DNA of 64,000 nucleotides, taken from assembly GCA_958496175.1 (NCBI GenBank), contig OY292277.1, forward strand, positions 50,851,050 through 50,915,049, written 5' to 3'. A program made the position numbers and the translations under genes. The notes below the pieces were generated by a model. That model saw only the letters and a list, made by a program, of their open reading frames with translations, was not told the origin of the DNA and ran no database searches. Source of the stretch: Sisyra terminalis. Its lineage: Eukaryota; Arthropoda; Insecta; Neuroptera; Sisyridae. Positions 1 through 11,868 of the stretch are shown here, in pieces (the stretch's first letter is position 1; the number at the start of each line of letters is the position of its first letter).

Positions 1-1606
1 TCTCTAAAAATTTCAGGAAAATCGGTTCAGTAGAACCTGAGAAATTGTGGGTATCGTTTTGAAAAAGACAATTTCGAGAAAAACGGCGTTAAAGTTTTAC
101 GTTAAGTTTCAGGCAGCGTAATTGATAGAATAGTATGTATTACTTACATTCTCTTAATCAGCCATCCCAGCTTCATACAAAACCGCTATAACTTCGGAAA
201 TAATTTGAATTTTGAAAAATTCTTTTAGGATATTTTTGAATATCTAAACTATCGGATTATGAAAAAAAAAATTTTTGATTTTTTCAAATTTCTAGAGTAG
301 AATACGCCCTTAAATAATTCATATTTTGGTTTTCAATTTTTCCTAAAATACCAACAATTGTTTGTTGGAAATATCTACAATAATGTATCACAATTTTTGA
401 AATTGTACATTTTAAACCGTCATTTTTGCGTTAACTATGGCACATAGATATAGAAAATAATCTAAAGTCCTTTTTTGTAGAAAACGTTCTCAGATTTCAC
501 TTTGTAACTTACTGTAAAAGTCAATTTTAAACTTACAAAAATTTTATTTCATATCAACTTAATGACGTAGAATTGAATCAATCACAAATTCTACTGAAGT
601 ATTTAGGCTGAAATTTTCAATTCAGTTAAATAATAGAATCTTCAATCCAATAATTAATGCATGTAGCTTTCTTTCATAGATAATTACAATGAATCTCTAA
701 CATTTTTCTTGAGTTGTAGAATGAAAATGAATGTAGTTTCTTTGCCGAACACCTTATTGAAAAAAATATTATAGTACCAAATTTACAAATAGCTGGATTT
801 ATGCAAAGACTGGATAAAGCACATATAATTTATTTAAATTACAAAAGCGCTTAAAAAACAGCTTATAACTGATTACCAATTCAAATATAATTGCTAAATG
901 GAAATTTTTGACAATTTAATTATATCAAAAATTAATTACAAACATTTAGCTATACATTAAGGCTTGAAATTGCGCAATTTGGATGAGCTGTTAAGTCCAT
1001 TTCATATCCGTCAAATCAAATTAAACTTCACTTAACATCACTCGACCTTTTTTCTTCTTTATTATATATATATATACATAGTATTTAAATATATGAAACC
1101 TTCAATTCATTTTTCCTCTTTTTCATATTCTATTTATATTCCCATCGCATTGAAATTCAATAATCGTTTTCAACACTTTGTTCTGACGAAGCAATTTTAT
1201 GAAATGAATAGATCATTTTATTCAGACTTGGTCCATTGAGCTAATCTTATGGATACATACTCTTTGGAATTGTTGTACTTTTCAGGTCAAGTTAATATTT
1301 TTTGCTACAATTTTTTTAATGGTAAATTAACAAATAAGATGTTATATAAAAGTAATTTGGTTATAATGAAATACTTTGTTTTACAAATTACTGGGTCGTT
1401 TATAAAGTTTGTGAAAGAAAAGAAAAATGATCTTTAAATATATTCAGAGTTTTGAAGAGTTTGAAGTGCATGAATGAAATGTAGTTCCAAAGATTAAGAA
1501 AATGACTGAAATATTAATAAGTGTTTTAAATAGCATTGTTGAAATATGTTTTAAATGCTGAATGGAATTAAAATTTAATGGAATGTATATCATTTGATAT
1601 ACAGTC
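1..1606. other. AT-rich intergenic DNA, no gene seen
   Basis: No ORF with recognisable protein similarity, no splice-bounded exon and no clear inverted repeat was found. A short TA microsatellite lies near 1066-1078. The 62-codon ORF at 1249-1437 has A/T-driven composition and no family features. Confidence 0.5.
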
Positions 1607-2419
1607 TAGGGTGATTTTTTTTTTACTTTTTTTGGTCCCATCGTGATATTTTGTTGCAAATACCAAAAAAAAAAATTCTCTGAAAGTTTGAGCCCTTAAT
1701 ATTAATTTTATGTCCTCGACCAAGATGTGTAAAGATTTCCCATTGAAAATACTCGGAAACTCTGATTTTTTATTTTTAAATTTCTATATCTCAGCGGCAT
1801 TTCATGGGATCGCTTTTACCGAAGATGGTTTTTTCTCAGAATTAAACGCTCTACAAAAGTGCCCATTGCGATAAAGTCGTAACTCACACCGGTGAGGTAG
1901 TACGGGCCACTGAACCTGATTTTTCCATAAAATTCAAGGCATAATATCTCGTTTAATATTGATCTTAGCGATTTGGTCTACAGGAACATTTTTGTAGGAA
2001 ATAAAATTCTCTACAAGTTTTTCATTTATAATTTTTCCGTAGCTCTTGTTATTTACGAGATAAATGCAAAAAAAAAACGTGAATTTTATGGAAATATCAG
2101 GTTCAGTGGCCCGTACTACCTCACCGGTGTAAGTTACGACTTTGTCGCAATGGGCACTTTTGTAGAGCGTTTAATTCTGAGAAAAAACCATCTTCGGTAA
2201 AAGCGATCCCATGAAATGCCACTTAGATATAGAAATTTAAAAATAAAAAATCAGAGTTTCCGTGTATTTTCAAGGGGAAATCTTTACACGTCTTGGTCGA
2301 GGACTTAAAATTAATATTAAGGGCTCAAACTTTCAGGGATTTTTTTTTTTTGGTATTTCCAACAAAGTTTCACGATGGGACCAAAAAAAGTCAAATAAAG
2401 TAAAAAAAAAATCACTCTA
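1607..2419. mobile_element. Foldback element, family F1 copy 1
   Basis: Palindromic non-autonomous DNA element. The left end reads TAGGGTGATTTTTT and the right end AAAATCACTCTA, and the two arms are near-perfect reverse complements for several hundred bases. Landmarks in each arm, from the end inward, are a poly-T tract, GGTCCCATCGTGA, the run TTAATATTAATTTTAAG, a TTTCCCATTGAAAATACACG block and a CTCTACAAAAGTG block near the centre. Other F1 copies are at 15557-16565 and 51124-51930. No transposase is encoded. No convincing target duplication flanks this copy, so it is probably old or rearranged. Confidence 0.8.
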
Positions 2420-2616
2420 ATGTACACAAAAAATGAAAGAAAAGCACAATTGGAAAACCAAGCTTTAGGTAGGAAAGAGAAAAAAATCCTTAGGTTCAAA
2501 CAAATATTTAATTCTTTTACAAAACTTTCCCTAAACTATCTAACAACTATAGGAAGGATTGAAAACTTTCAACTGTATCAAGTAAGCAATTGACTTCAAT
2601 AGTCTATGGCCTATAC

Positions 2617-2841
2617 CATTGTTTCCTAACCTGTGGTCCGCGGACCACTGGGGGTCCGCGAGCCTATGTTTGGGGGTCCACGGTCCCATTTGAAAAAGTT
2701 TGTTTTTTGTTTTGTAATTTAATGAAGGAATACTAAAATATAATATTGTCCGAAAATTGCACCGTTTTTTCACTCAGGGGTCCTTGGCATTATGCTTGAT
2801 TTCCTTGGGGGTCCGCGGCTGAAAAACATTAGGAACCGCTG
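2617..2841. mobile_element. hAT-type MITE (225 bp)
   Basis: Short GC-richer element with imperfect terminal inverted repeats (CATTGTTTCCTAA on the left, TTAGGAACCGCTG on the right), internal GGTCCGCGG and GGGGTCCGCGG blocks, and an exact 8-bp target duplication GCCTATAC at 2609-2616 and 2842-2849. An 8-bp duplication with this kind of end is typical of hAT elements. No coding capacity; the antisense ORF across it is a by-product. Confidence 0.85.
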
Positions 2842-3182
2842 GCCTATACCGATTAGCCAACAAAATTTCAAAGTTTGAATTTTCCAAAAAAATTTTCACC
2901 AGTCGATGAGAAATCATTCGTATTAGTTTGTAAAAGAAACCATTTCCAAAATAGTCCCGAAAAATATGGAAAAATCTAATTTTAAATTTGGTTGGCTAAT
3001 CGATAAAAATTAAGATTTTTTTTTTGAAAAGACGATAGTTATTGAATTATACACCTACGCCATTTTATTCTTAAAACCAAAACCAAATACCTTGCAGAAA
3101 TGTCTCCTTAAGTTATGAAAAAATTTCATTTTCCCGAACAATTATTTCAAGAAAATTACCATTATTATATTATATTCTTCCA

Positions 3183-3323
3183 CAATTGCCTCATATGTAC
3201 CGAGCAATTGAATTTCCTCTTAATACCAAAGTACATGAAGAAGATTTCAATATAATTAAACACATAGCTGTAACAGCTGCAGCCATCGGATATAACTGCC
3301 AAGTTCTGGATAAAATACTTTAG
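3183..3323 (+). pseudogene. Penelope-like element reverse-transcriptase fragment
   Basis: A 46-codon open stretch ending in TAG reads YRAIEFPLNTK, then EEDFNIIKHIAV, then a Y-N-x-x-x-LDKIL tail. It closely parallels the minus-strand PLE remnant at 45263-45460 (YRAIKFPLSTK, EEEFKIIKHIAI, VDKII). In PLEs this segment follows the RT palm and forms the thumb region. No upstream RT motifs survive, so this is a fragment. A pogo-like MITE lies 75 bp downstream. Confidence 0.7.
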
Positions 3324-3546
3324 TAAATACTAAAAAATAAATTTGTCAATTATACCCAAATAACAGAAGCAGCATACAAAACAAGTTTCAATAATATACA
3401 GTAAACTCTCGTTTGTGGATTATCCTTGCATGATTTTTTAAATATTTGAGGTGAAATCATAGAATTTCTTAACAATTAATATCACTAGCATGTTACAACA
3501 ATTCTACCCTAGACATTTAAATAAAAGTTCAAGCAAATGTAATACT

Positions 3547-3712
3547 GACGTATTACCCAGCTACGTATTTCGATTGCCAAGCAATCTTCTGTGATGATCA
3601 AGTATCATAATTTGTGACTCATTACATATCCGTTATGTAGCGATCCAATGCTACTTGATAATCGCTGAGGAAGATTGCTTGGCAATCGAAATACATATTT
3701 GGGCAATACGTC
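3547..3712 (+). repeat. Palindrome inside the pogo-like MITE
   Basis: Arms 3547-3591 and about 3671-3712 are reverse complements with a few mismatches (GACGTATTACCCAG against TTTGGGCAATACGTC). The spacer of about 80 bp is unrelated. The right arm holds an intact hammerhead-type core; the left arm's copy is damaged in the first box. A third relative is at 35744-35775. Confidence 0.7.
3665..3700 (+). ncRNA. Hammerhead-ribozyme-like core (CUGAGGA type)
   Basis: CTGAGGA at 3665-3671 fits the hammerhead box CUGANGA. It is followed by A, a 6-bp stem GATTGC/GCAATC (3673-3678 and 3682-3687) with a TTG loop, then GAAA at 3688-3691, which fits the second conserved box. Helix I pairing is not convincing from the flanks, so activity is uncertain. 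It may be a decayed PLE-associated hammerhead. Confidence 0.45.
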
Positions 3713-4751
3713 AAAAATTATTAGGTTCAAATTTAATGTTGCATAATTTTAGAAGTAAATAATTTTAGTTCGGATAATCCGTGTTTTTCGGTAATTCGTG
3801 CTGTCTCTCCTCAACATTAACCCCGATAATCGAGAATTTACTGTACGAGCTATTATTGGGTTATTCGATTGTTATTGTCGTTTTTTACCATTACTGGTGA
3901 CGAGAAAATAAAAACGTTAATCGAAATTCGGCGTGTGACTTCTCGAAAGATAGCAGAAAAGCTTGATACATCGAATTCAGAAGAATTCAAGATCATCTAA
4001 GTTTCAGGCAAATTTTTATTATAAATTTCAGTTATTTTCAGCTAATTTCAGTTATATTTCGTACTTTACCCATGTTTCGTGAGTAATCCGCAGTTTACCC
4101 GGGTAAACCTAGGTTTACTTGGCAATATAACTTTACCCGTTACATATTCATCGAAAGGTGAAAAAAAGTCTTTAGGTTGATGTATTATTTAGAATAAATA
4201 GGGAAAAAAATCAAACTTTGGAGGCTTTAAAAAATTTATGTCTTTTTTATGATATTTATCGTAGCTTTTTATGTCTGTTTAGAATTAATTTAAAACCGTA
4301 AATCAAGAAATATTGAAAATTTGGTCCATACCAGCATCTACCAGTTTTGACTACTCGACCAACAGTATGCCATAATTCATCCCTTAAAATCAAAAAATGT
4401 TCAGAACTAAATATTTTGGAATAATTAAATTCTTCAAATTAGTCCAAGGCTTTGGGCTTAGCATATTTCAGTATCCTGATTTCGCTTGATGTAATTCCGA
4501 CAAAATTTCTAAACTTGATGAGAGCTTTTCTTATTTTTCTTTTCGAAAATTTCTTATATTATCAGAGTTTGAACAAAATTTGATTATATTTCTATGGTTT
4601 TTAGTGATCGAAAATCTTTTCTTTTGCTTCGAATACTAATAGTTGAAATCGTATTTGTATGGTTTTTATAGTTTGATCTTTGGTTTGATTTTTTTTGGAT
4701 CGATGTTTTAAAAAATTAGAATTTATTAGTCGAGAAATATCTTGGCTTATT

Positions 4752-5146
4752 TAATAATTTAATTGTGGGCAATAAGGACGAAGTTTCTTGTGGAATATTA
4801 TTTATTTTATCGCCACCGTTTCGTCAGTCATTCCTGACTTCTTCGGGGCTCAAAATTTAAAAATTGCTCCACAAATGTCATAAAAATAAGCTGAAAAATG
4901 ACTCAACTGGTAGAACAACAGACCAAGAATACAATTTGGTATTGATAAATAAAAAGTTGTTTAAAAAACATTTTTGAAGTTAATTATTACAGTTGGGTCA
5001 TTTTACTGCTTACTTTTATGACATTTGTGGAGTAACTTTTAAATTTTGAGTCCCGAAGAAGTCAGAAATGACTGACGAAACGTTGGTGATAAAATAAATA
5101 ATATTCCACAAGAATCTTCGTCCTTATTGCACATAATTTAATTATT
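4752..5146. repeat. Palindromic element with PLE-like termini
   Basis: Inverted arms 4752-4895 and 5018-5146 surround a spacer of about 120 bp. Each arm, read toward its outer end, contains CCGAAGAAGTCA, TGACTGACGAAACG and a GATAAAATAAATAATATTCC tail. The layout (box, hairpin, GAAAC) mimics a hammerhead ribozyme, but the first box reads CCGAAGA instead of CUGANGA in both arms, which should weaken or abolish cleavage. No protein is encoded. Confidence 0.65.
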
Positions 5147-7674
5147 ATATTTAAAAAAGACAAGGGCTTAAACAACATGGATCTTGGCTTATTTCCCCCT
5201 GTTTTTTGTTGAAGCTTATGAAGGAAAGCTTTTGAAGAAAAATGGATTTTCTTTGAAATTTGAAAATTGAATGTTTGGTGAATAGTATAAGAAAACTTGT
5301 TTATTCAAATAATTGACTACAAAGAAAAGATGTATGCAAATATTTGCTCTTTTCGAAATTATGAGGAGCAATCATTGCAACGATGTTAAATAAAGTGTAG
5401 ACTCCCCATCGGATTAAAAACCAATTTCCACCCTTTTGTTATTTAAAGAGGGCTTCTAACAATATTCATCACAATCTTATGTTACATAGTTAACAAGGAA
5501 AAAAATTACATGTTTCAGGAGAAAATTTATGAAAATAGGTCACTCCAGTAAGTGGCTCTTAAAATAAATTGAAAATCGGTTCAATGAAAACGTTTACCCG
5601 AAACCGTCCATTTTGAAAAGTTGTTTTTTTGAATAATTAAAATGGTTTTTTCTTGAAAATTTATTGCAGTTTGAAATTTGTTTAGTTGAAAATATAAAGT
5701 TGGAAAAAAGACATAATAATTTTATTGTTCCATATGGGACATGAGATTGGGTGGTGGTAAATGAAAATTTTTAAATAGGGCAATAAAAGAAAGACAAATA
5801 AAAATTGTTGAAATGTTTACCGGAGGAACGACAATTTTTCCTGGACTTGGACTACTCAGTTGTACAGTTGCCTATATATGTTCATATATTACGACAGCTG
5901 TCGATTCTCAACCTCCATAAAATGTTCGCCTAAACTCTTGAAATCATAAATTTGAAATTTTTAATCCTTTATGCTCGTTTTGGGGGTTAAATGAATGGAA
6001 TTTATTCACCCTCATCTCCTCCATATATTATCCTTCACCGGATCATGCAAGAGTATGGAAAATGCTTCTACACGAAACACCAACAAGGAAATGTTTGTTG
6101 ATACTTAAATCCTTAAAGTTTCTACAATCTTTGTTCATTTGAACATTCAGAAATTTATTTCAAATTCTTGCCGTATATTTTTCAAGCAAATATTTATCTC
6201 TTGGATAAATAAAATTGCGATTATTCGTATCGGTGTTTTCATATAGACATTGTCAGAAAATATCGCTTGCAATTTCGATAAAACTTTCTGTACAAAAGCG
6301 ATCATAAATTATCTGTTCCAAGTCAAGTTCAATGTTCCAATGTAAATGGGAAAGATACAACGACACTTTCTGCTCTTTTTTGGAAATGAAAATAAATGGA
6401 TTTTCCTTTCCAGCATCATACAATTGATGGAAATGCTATATTCTATCTAAAAATAATTTAGGCTTAAATGAAAATTAATTGTTGTGTTGTCTAGACAAAA
6501 AAGAAAAAGGAAGTCATCATCATTGAAGAATAGATGATATCTTTGTTTAGCCAAAGCTTTGGAAATTTTCAAGTTTACAACATACGTTCAATGGAGTTAA
6601 CGAACTAGAAAACTTTGTTACGAATAAATTAGCACATAAAGAACTTATGCAATATGTTAAGCCACTCATAAATTAAATTTATTTATTGCACTTAGAGCTT
6701 GAGCTTGAGCTTTGTACTGTTAATTTACACATCGTAAAATTTGGTGCAGTACATTATAAAAAATGATATGTGGCGTAAAAGAAACAACATGAAATTGACT
6801 ATAAATTTCAAATCAAAACATATAAATTAGGTGCATAAAGAAAATTCAGTGATTTAGAAAAAAATATTCTCTGCTTAAACCAAATTTATGATATACGCCA
6901 CCTGCATCCCAATGTTTCGTGATAAATAGGTCAACAAAACATTGGGAAAGTCACCCAATTCTTTGAACCAAAGAGCAATTAGACAAAAATTTTTTTTAAG
7001 CGGTCTAATCCTTAAATTTTGCCAAAGAATGATTAAATATTTTATTTGGTCTTTGTTGATCTACGCAGAAAAGATCTGGAAGATTTTTAAGGTGCTACGA
7101 TTAATTGTCTGGAGGTGTTTAAGATGTAGTTTCGTAAAAGAATGCTCCGAATATCCTGGAAAGATTTAAGGTCCTAAAAATAATATATGATGTTAAGGGA
7201 TTTTTTCCCTTTTTGCAACACCTATTCGTAATGTATGCCTGGACATTACAAATGTAGTGGAAATGCAGGGGGGAAAGATTGCACCCATTAAAAAGGATAC
7301 TTTACGGTATAGGAGGGTTTTGATATATAAGGTATAATAAATAAGTAGAAATTTTGAAGAAGTACAAATGATGTCCCGATCTTATTCTGGTAATTATTTT
7401 TATTCTTTCTGAGCTGTGATTTGGCCGCCCCTTTTGAGATTTTTTCAGGAAAATTTAAACTTATTTTTTAAATGAATTTTAATATTAATTCACGATTATT
7501 CAACAGTAATTGGCTGTTGGTGGAGACGCTCTTTTAACTTTTTCTTAATATGTTTTATTATCATAGATTTTTGGGCTAAAAAAATAATCCATTTTTTTTC
7601 TTAACGATTTTTATTCGAATTTTTTACGTTTAGTCACCTTTCGGGACTTTACAGTATCAAAAAATTATAAATAT
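5147..7674. other. AT-rich intergenic DNA, no gene seen
   Basis: Mostly unique sequence with short runs of A or T. ORFs here are short and without recognisable domains. No exon with flanking consensus splice sites stood out, and no inverted repeat longer than about 30 bp was noticed. Confidence 0.45.
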
Positions 7675-8135
7675 TGGGCGTATTCAAAAAAACTTATGCA
7701 TTTTTTTTCTTAATTATATCGAAAATATTGTTGGAAATGAGAAAAAAAAATCCTGTGAAAGTTTAAGCTCTTAATATTATTATTAAGAGGTACCGCATCG
7801 CAAATTTCGATTTTCCATTTAAATAACATGGGAACAATATTCTCTTGCAATTTGGAATTTTAAACCTCACGTTGATGACAATATTTCGGAATGATCAAAG
7901 TATATTCTTGTAGAAAATTGAATAACTTTTGAAGGAGTAAATATATCAAAAACTTGTACGAGATCTTTTTTGTAGATCGTTTAATTTTCTACAAGAATAT
8001 ATCTTAGTCATTCCGAAATATTGTCACCAACGTGAGCTATAAAATTTCAAAGTGCAAGAGAATATTGTTCCCATGTTATTTAAATGGAAAATCGAAATTT
8101 GCCATGCTGCACCTGTTAATATTAATATTAAGAGA
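7675..8135. mobile_element. Foldback element, family F3, truncated copy
   Basis: Starts near ATTCAAAAAAACTTATG and carries the F3 arm landmarks: TTAATTATATCGAAAATATTG, TTAATATTATTATTAAGAGG, CCGCATCGCAAATTTCG and GAACAATATTCTCTTGCA. After a centre near TTTTTTGTAGATCG the second arm returns in reverse complement as far as TTAATATTAATATTAAGAG at about 8115-8132. The outer part of the right arm is missing. Confidence 0.7.
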
Positions 8136-8275
8136 TAATTTATTAAAAAATTAAATTAAATTTAGATAATTAATTCTGTTTAAATTTATGTTTATGGAAT
8201 GAATTTTATATATTATTATAATAAATTATACTACATAAATTGGACCGCGATATATTCTATATATTGCATACACAG

Positions 8276-9108
8276 AAGACTGATTCAAAAAAAATTATGA
8301 ATTTTTGTTTCTTAATTATATCGAAAATATTGTTGGGAATGACAAAGAAATATCCTGTGAAAGTTCAAGCTCTTAATATTAATATGAAGAGGTGCCGCAT
8401 CGCAAATTTCGATTTTCCATGTAAATAACATGGGAACAATATTCTCTTGCACTTTGGAATTTTATAGCTCACGTTGGTGACAATATTTAGGAATGACCAA
8501 GGTATATTCTTGTAGAAAATTGAACGATCTACAAAAAAAGTCTCTTACAAGTTTTTGATATATATATAAGAATAATTCAGGGAATATTATTAATTAAAAA
8601 CAATAAAATTACGAATTTATTTTCAGTTTAATGCAAATAACCTAGGACCTGTGAAAAATATCAAAAATTTTTAGAGAGATAAGTTATAGGAAAAAAAGTG
8701 CTCTACAAAAAATGTCTTTAAAATTTTCTCATAAAATTGGTGGTTGCGTCAAAAAATTGAAAAAGTATTAAAATTTCTCTTTAGTTCAACTTTGACCTCG
8801 AATAACTTTTGAAGAAATAAATATATCAAAAACTTGTACGAGACCTTATTTGTAGATCGTTTAACTTTCTACAAGAATATACCTTGGCCATTCCGAAATA
8901 TTGTCACCAACGTGAGCTATAAAATTCCAAAGTACAAGAGAATATTGATCCTATGTTATTTAAATGGAAAATCGAAATTTGCGATGCGGCACCTCTTAAT
9001 ATCAATACTAAGAGCTTAAACTTTCACAGGATTTGTTTTTTGTCATTTCCAACAATATTTTCGATATAATTAAGAAAAAAAAATCATCACTTTTTTTGAA
9101 TCAGTCTA
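8276..9108. mobile_element. Foldback element, family F3 copy
   Basis: Ends AAGACTGATTCAAAAA and TTTGAATCAGTCTA are inverted repeats, and the arms are reverse complements around a centre near 8640-8700. Landmarks match the copies at 23877-24878 and 35938-36944. The roughly 90 bp to its left (8186-8275) is also found left of the 35.9-kb copy, so flank and element appear to have been copied together. Confidence 0.75.
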
Positions 9109-9165
9109 ATAAATATAATCAAATAATTGAACACTATCTGGATAGGAAAATTTTCAACGAAAATT

Positions 9166-9225
9166 CATCTTTTGGGACTTAATCAAGTTCTGTATCAAAA
9201 AATCTTGATTAAGTCCCAAAAGATG
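9166..9225. repeat. 22-bp perfect inverted repeat
   Basis: Arms 9166-9187 and 9204-9225 are exact reverse complements with a 16-bp loop. The sequence just downstream, ATGACGAAACGTCG, then an A-rich AAATAAAAATC tail, resembles the outer end of the 4752-5146 palindrome. It may be a small PLE-type terminus. Confidence 0.6.
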
Positions 9226-9229
9226 ACGA

Positions 9230-10513
9230 AACGTCGCACAAAAATCAAATAAAAATCATTAAGAAAAATATTTGGTTACTTTATTAGCCCAAAAAAAAAT
9301 CCTATGAAAATTACTAAATTAACTTTTAAAATTAACTAAATTGAACTATAAACTTTACGTTTAAATTCAAGAAATAAAGTCAAATTCAAACGGTTGATAT
9401 GCGTTTTTTGCTCATCACAGACTTCAATAACAATAGCTGAATGTGTAAAACCTAATTTATTTAAAAACGCATTTTGTTCACAATTCTTTAGATATTCTAA
9501 TAGTTGGTCTGTTAATCGAGTTGTAGACGAATCCAACCAATCATAGATCATGAAAATCGGTTCAGCCATTCTTCAGTTATAAGTAGTCTAACTAATAGGA
9601 CTTTGTTTTATTTATATGATATAAAAATAACTTTTGAACTAGTGGTAATTTTCACTGCAAATATTTGGAATAAATTTTTGAATAGTTTTACCAACGATTT
9701 ATGAAGAAAAAAATTGAATTTTTTAAAACTTTTACTTCTATTTCTCCTTTTAAGTGCATCTCATAGTATGGCGTGAAAGTGGGGCTGAAATACCTATGCA
9801 TTTATAAGAATTTTTCCTTTGTTAAACATTGAGCTGTATAACATAAGTTAACTTGGTCCTTAATCTTTCAAAAATATAATGAATGCCATCGGTTTCCCAC
9901 TTTTATAAAGATTAGAGAATATATTTTGTAGAAATAGACAGAAACCACAATTTAATTTTAACAGGGGAATTACTCTAGTTATACAATTCATTGATGTAAA
10001 CATAGTAATTTTTTCTGTGTAAATATAGAAAAAATTTACACAAATAAATATGTATTGGATAAATTTTTAACTTATAAAAGTTTTCAAGACCCTTAAGAGT
10101 AAAACTCTTGTTTGTTTCCAAAATAAATCAAAAACTCATCTTTTGTGGTAATGAAATTCAGGAGTGGGAAAATATAAGGAAACCCTTCAAATTATCGTTT
10201 GGGAACATCTAATGACTTTAAAATTGTTGACACAAAATTTTCTAGTTGACATATTTTTACTGCTTTTGTCGTGAATTTTATTTCAAATTTACTGTATAAG
10301 CCATCAATCATCTTCGGTTTTCCAACTCTTAGAAGTCGATTAAAACTTTTTTAATTTATTTGATTAGATGCGTAAAACTTGATATAAAAAATTTCAAAAA
10401 TTTTTGAATTATCAAATTATTAAAAGAATAATCAAATTATTCAAGTTATTAAAAGACTACTTAGTAATATCCGCTTTCGTGTTGCATTCCTTTAATTTGC
10501 AAAATATGAACAT
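9230..10513. other. AT-rich intergenic DNA, no gene seen
   Basis: No recognised element. A 77-codon minus-strand ORF at 9336-9569 (starts MAEPIFMIYDWLDSS, middle CDEQKTHINRLN) is a little less A/T-biased than its surroundings, but no domain was recognised and no splice context supports it. Confidence 0.4.
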
Positions 10514-11868
10514 TAGGGTAATCAAAAAAAAAATAAAAAAAACTTTTCTTGCAAATAAGCTGAAAAGTTTTGTTTTGACGTAAAAAGACACCTGTTAAAA
10601 TTTCAGCTCTTAATATTAATATTAAGGTTGTCCTCATCGCATTTTGTTATTTCCCATAAGAACAACATGGGAAAAGTTATTTTTACTTCTTCTGATTTTT
10701 ATACCGTTCAAATGACTATTTAAATAATAAATCTCTTCTATGATCTTTATAGAAAATTAAACGCTCTACAAAAAAGGACTGTTAACATTTTTTGATTAGT
10801 CCATGTGTTCAAAAGTTATTCAAGATCAAAGTTCAATTTTTTTAAAATTTGATCGAATTTTGTATATTATACCAAAACTGTTGGTTTCAGTGTTAAAATA
10901 GGGGACAAATTTTTTATCAAACATGAATTTGATTTGCAAGAGATTTCACCAAAATATTTTTATTAAATTTTTATGATTAATTTTTTTTGATCAAATTTTT
11001 AAAGAATTGAACTTTGATCTGGAATAACTTTTGAACACATGGACTAATCAAAAAATGTTTTCAGTCCTTTTTTGTAGAGCGTTTAATTCTCTATAAGGAT
11101 CATAGAAGAGATTTATTATTTCAATAGTCGTTTGAACGGTATAAAAATCAGAAGAAGTAAAAATAACTTTTCCCATGTCATTCTTATGGGAAATAAAAAA
11201 ATGCGATGAGGACAACCTTAATATTAATATTAAGAGCTGAAATTTAAACTGGTGTCTTTTTACGTCAAAACAAAGCTTTATAGAAAATTAAACGGTCTAC
11301 AAAAAAGGACTGAAAAAAGGACTTTTGATTAGTCCATGTGTTCAAAAGTTATTCAAGAGCAAAGTTCAATTCTTTAAAAATTTGATCAAAAAAAATTAAT
11401 CATTAAAATTTAATAAAAAAAATCATTTGTTGACATCTCACAAATCAAATTCATGTGTGATAAAAAATTTGACCCTTATTTTAACACTGAAACCAACAGT
11501 TTTAGTATAATATACAAAATTCGATCAAATTTTTAAAGAATTGAACTTTGATCTTGAATAACTTTTGAACACATGGACTAATCAAAAAATGTTAACAGTC
11601 CTTTTTTGTAGAGCGCTTAATTTTCTATAAAGATCATAGAAGAGATTTATTATTTAAATAGTCATTTGAATGGTATAAAAATCAGAACAAGTAAAAATAT
11701 TTTTTTCCATGTTATTCTTATGGGAAATAAAAAAAATGCGATGAGGACAACCTTAATATTAATATTAAGAACTGAAATTTTAACTGGTGTCTTTTTACGT
11801 GAAAACAAAACTTTTCAGCCTGTTTGCAAGAAAAAATTTAAAAAAATTTTTTTTTTTGAATCACCCTA
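10514..11868. mobile_element. Foldback element, family F4 copy 1
   Basis: Ends TAGGGTAATCAAAAAA and TTTTGAATCACCCTA. Flanks ATGAACAT (left) and ATAAACAT (right) match at 7 of 8 positions, consistent with an aged 8-bp target duplication. Arms contain CTTGCAAATAAGCTGAAAAG, GACGTAAAAAGACACC, TTAATATTAATATTAAGG, GTCCTCATCGCAT and CCCATAAGAACAACATGGG. The layout is compound: one complete palindrome to about 11275 plus a further partial arm pair. The copy at 56074-57406 has the same compound layout, so it predates both insertions. Confidence 0.8.

Larger units (their letters stand above)
3399..3843. mobile_element. pogo/Tigger-like MITE with nested palindrome
   Basis: Terminal inverted repeats CAGTAAACTCTCG (left) and GATAATCGAGAATTTACTG (right) are flanked on both sides by TA, the target of Tc1/mariner/pogo elements. 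Sub-terminal GGATTATCC-type motifs resemble pogo ends, as in the MITE at 45521-46033. The middle is occupied by a separate palindrome (3547-3712) carrying a hammerhead-like core. No transposase. Confidence 0.7.

Noticed and set aside
1607..2419. Calling the foldback elements Tc1/mariner MITEs with TA targets because all begin TA
   Set aside because: Several copies show 8-9 bp duplications outside the terminal TA, and the empty-site comparison at 30963-32027 excludes a TA-only target for F5.
2540..2773. 77-codon minus ORF (MKKRCNFRTILYFSIPSLN…) as a gene
   Set aside because: It spans the hAT MITE with an exact 8-bp target duplication; only repeat sequence is encoded.
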